From: a virus
Direction: 5' to 3' (one strand)
Length of the DNA: 64,000 nt
Virus record (IMG/VR): IMGVR_UViG_3300044624_002978
Location: 62,001-126,000 of that record
Positions 63,811 to 64,000 of the stretch are shown one piece after another. The notes beneath the pieces are model-generated. The model searched no databases and had not been told where the DNA came from. It saw nothing but the letters and a program-made list of their open reading frames with translations. The first letter of the stretch is position 1, and each line of letters begins with the position of its first letter. Position numbers and translations under genes: made by a program.

Positions 63811-64000
63811 ATGTCTGGAATTAGCCACTTATATGATATTTACCATAAGAAAGGAAAAGAGTTTATTGATAATCTCTTTAGTACTTATGTAACTGTTAAT
63901 GAAAAAATGGATGGATCTGCTTTTGTTTTCGAAAGAGATGCTAACGATGGTAAATTTGTATTCTATAAGAGAGATCAGAGAAATCCGATAACAATGGTTG
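63811..64000 (+). CDS. ATP-dependent nucleic-acid ligase, N-terminal part (cut by window end)
   Basis: 63 residues are visible. EKMDGSAFVFERD carries the adenylation motif I K-x-D-G-S with Lys32 as the expected AMP-accepting residue, followed by VFYKRDQRNP, which fits the start of the nucleotidyltransferase core of RNA ligases and small DNA ligases. RNA versus DNA specificity cannot be decided without the rest. The preceding nucleotidyltransferase gene suggests a repair pair. Confidence 0.75.
   Translation, partial: MSGISHLYDIYHKKGKEFIDNLFSTYVTVNEKMDGSAFVFERDANDGKFVFYKRDQRNPITMV

Overview
This window is a densely packed stretch of a large, AT-rich, T4-like contractile-tailed phage (myovirus) genome. 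Three things place it there. T4-type baseplate proteins are recognisable (gp25-, gp6-, gp5-, gp27- and gp53-like). A T4-type replication and recombination block is present (gp32-like SSB, gp61-like primase, UvsY-like and UvsW-like proteins). PhoH is also encoded. The host is probably a member of the Bacteroidota: almost every start codon follows an A/T-rich leader with no Shine-Dalgarno sequence, and arginine is written almost only as AGA/AGG. The host assignment is inference. I saw no tRNA, rRNA, CRISPR array, integrase or insertion sequence. No gene-free stretch exceeds 300 bases.

Layout. (1) 1-5.7 kb: small unrecognised proteins, one antisense gene, a bidirectional terminator and a Nudix hydrolase. 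(2) 5.7-14.6 kb: inner tail and baseplate proteins, including tube-cap-like, gp53-like, gp27-like and gp5-like proteins, one of which carries a 23-residue tandem repeat. (3) 14.7-17.2 kb: two unexpected proteins, a multi-domain S1-type RNA-binding protein and an amidoligase-like protein with a beta-helix-like tail. (4) 17.3-25.5 kb: outer baseplate wedge (gp25, gp6 and a 1586-aa protein in the gp7 position). (5) 25.5-33.6 kb: host-recognition modules, comprising threonine-rich linkers, a C-terminal Hint (intein-like) domain, a glycosyltransferase, a PKD protein and a beta-propeller fibre. (6) 33.6-34.7 kb: antisense island with phoH and a small ORF containing a striking hairpin. (7) 34.7-56.3 kb: more large fibre or baseplate proteins, a tandem trio of collagen-like fibres (the last with a second C-terminal Hint domain), a membrane-anchored spanin-like pair and a tail-tube-like protein. 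(8) 56.4-64 kb: RuvC-like nuclease, GmhA, SSB, primase, UvsY/UvsW-like proteins, a nucleotidyltransferase and the start of a KxDG ligase.

Regulation. A recurrent GATATATA motif sits 25-52 bases (mostly 25-32) before the start codon of nine genes or operons and is probably a phage promoter element. Two T4-late-like TATAAATA boxes are also present. Three convincing hairpin terminators separate transcription units.

The most unusual content is a candidate tail-protein modification system: threonine-rich linkers beside a glycosyltransferase, two virion proteins ending in Hint domains with almost no C-extein, and an amidoligase-like enzyme in the baseplate cluster. The phage S1 protein may be a tool for steering translation in a host that does not rely on Shine-Dalgarno pairing.
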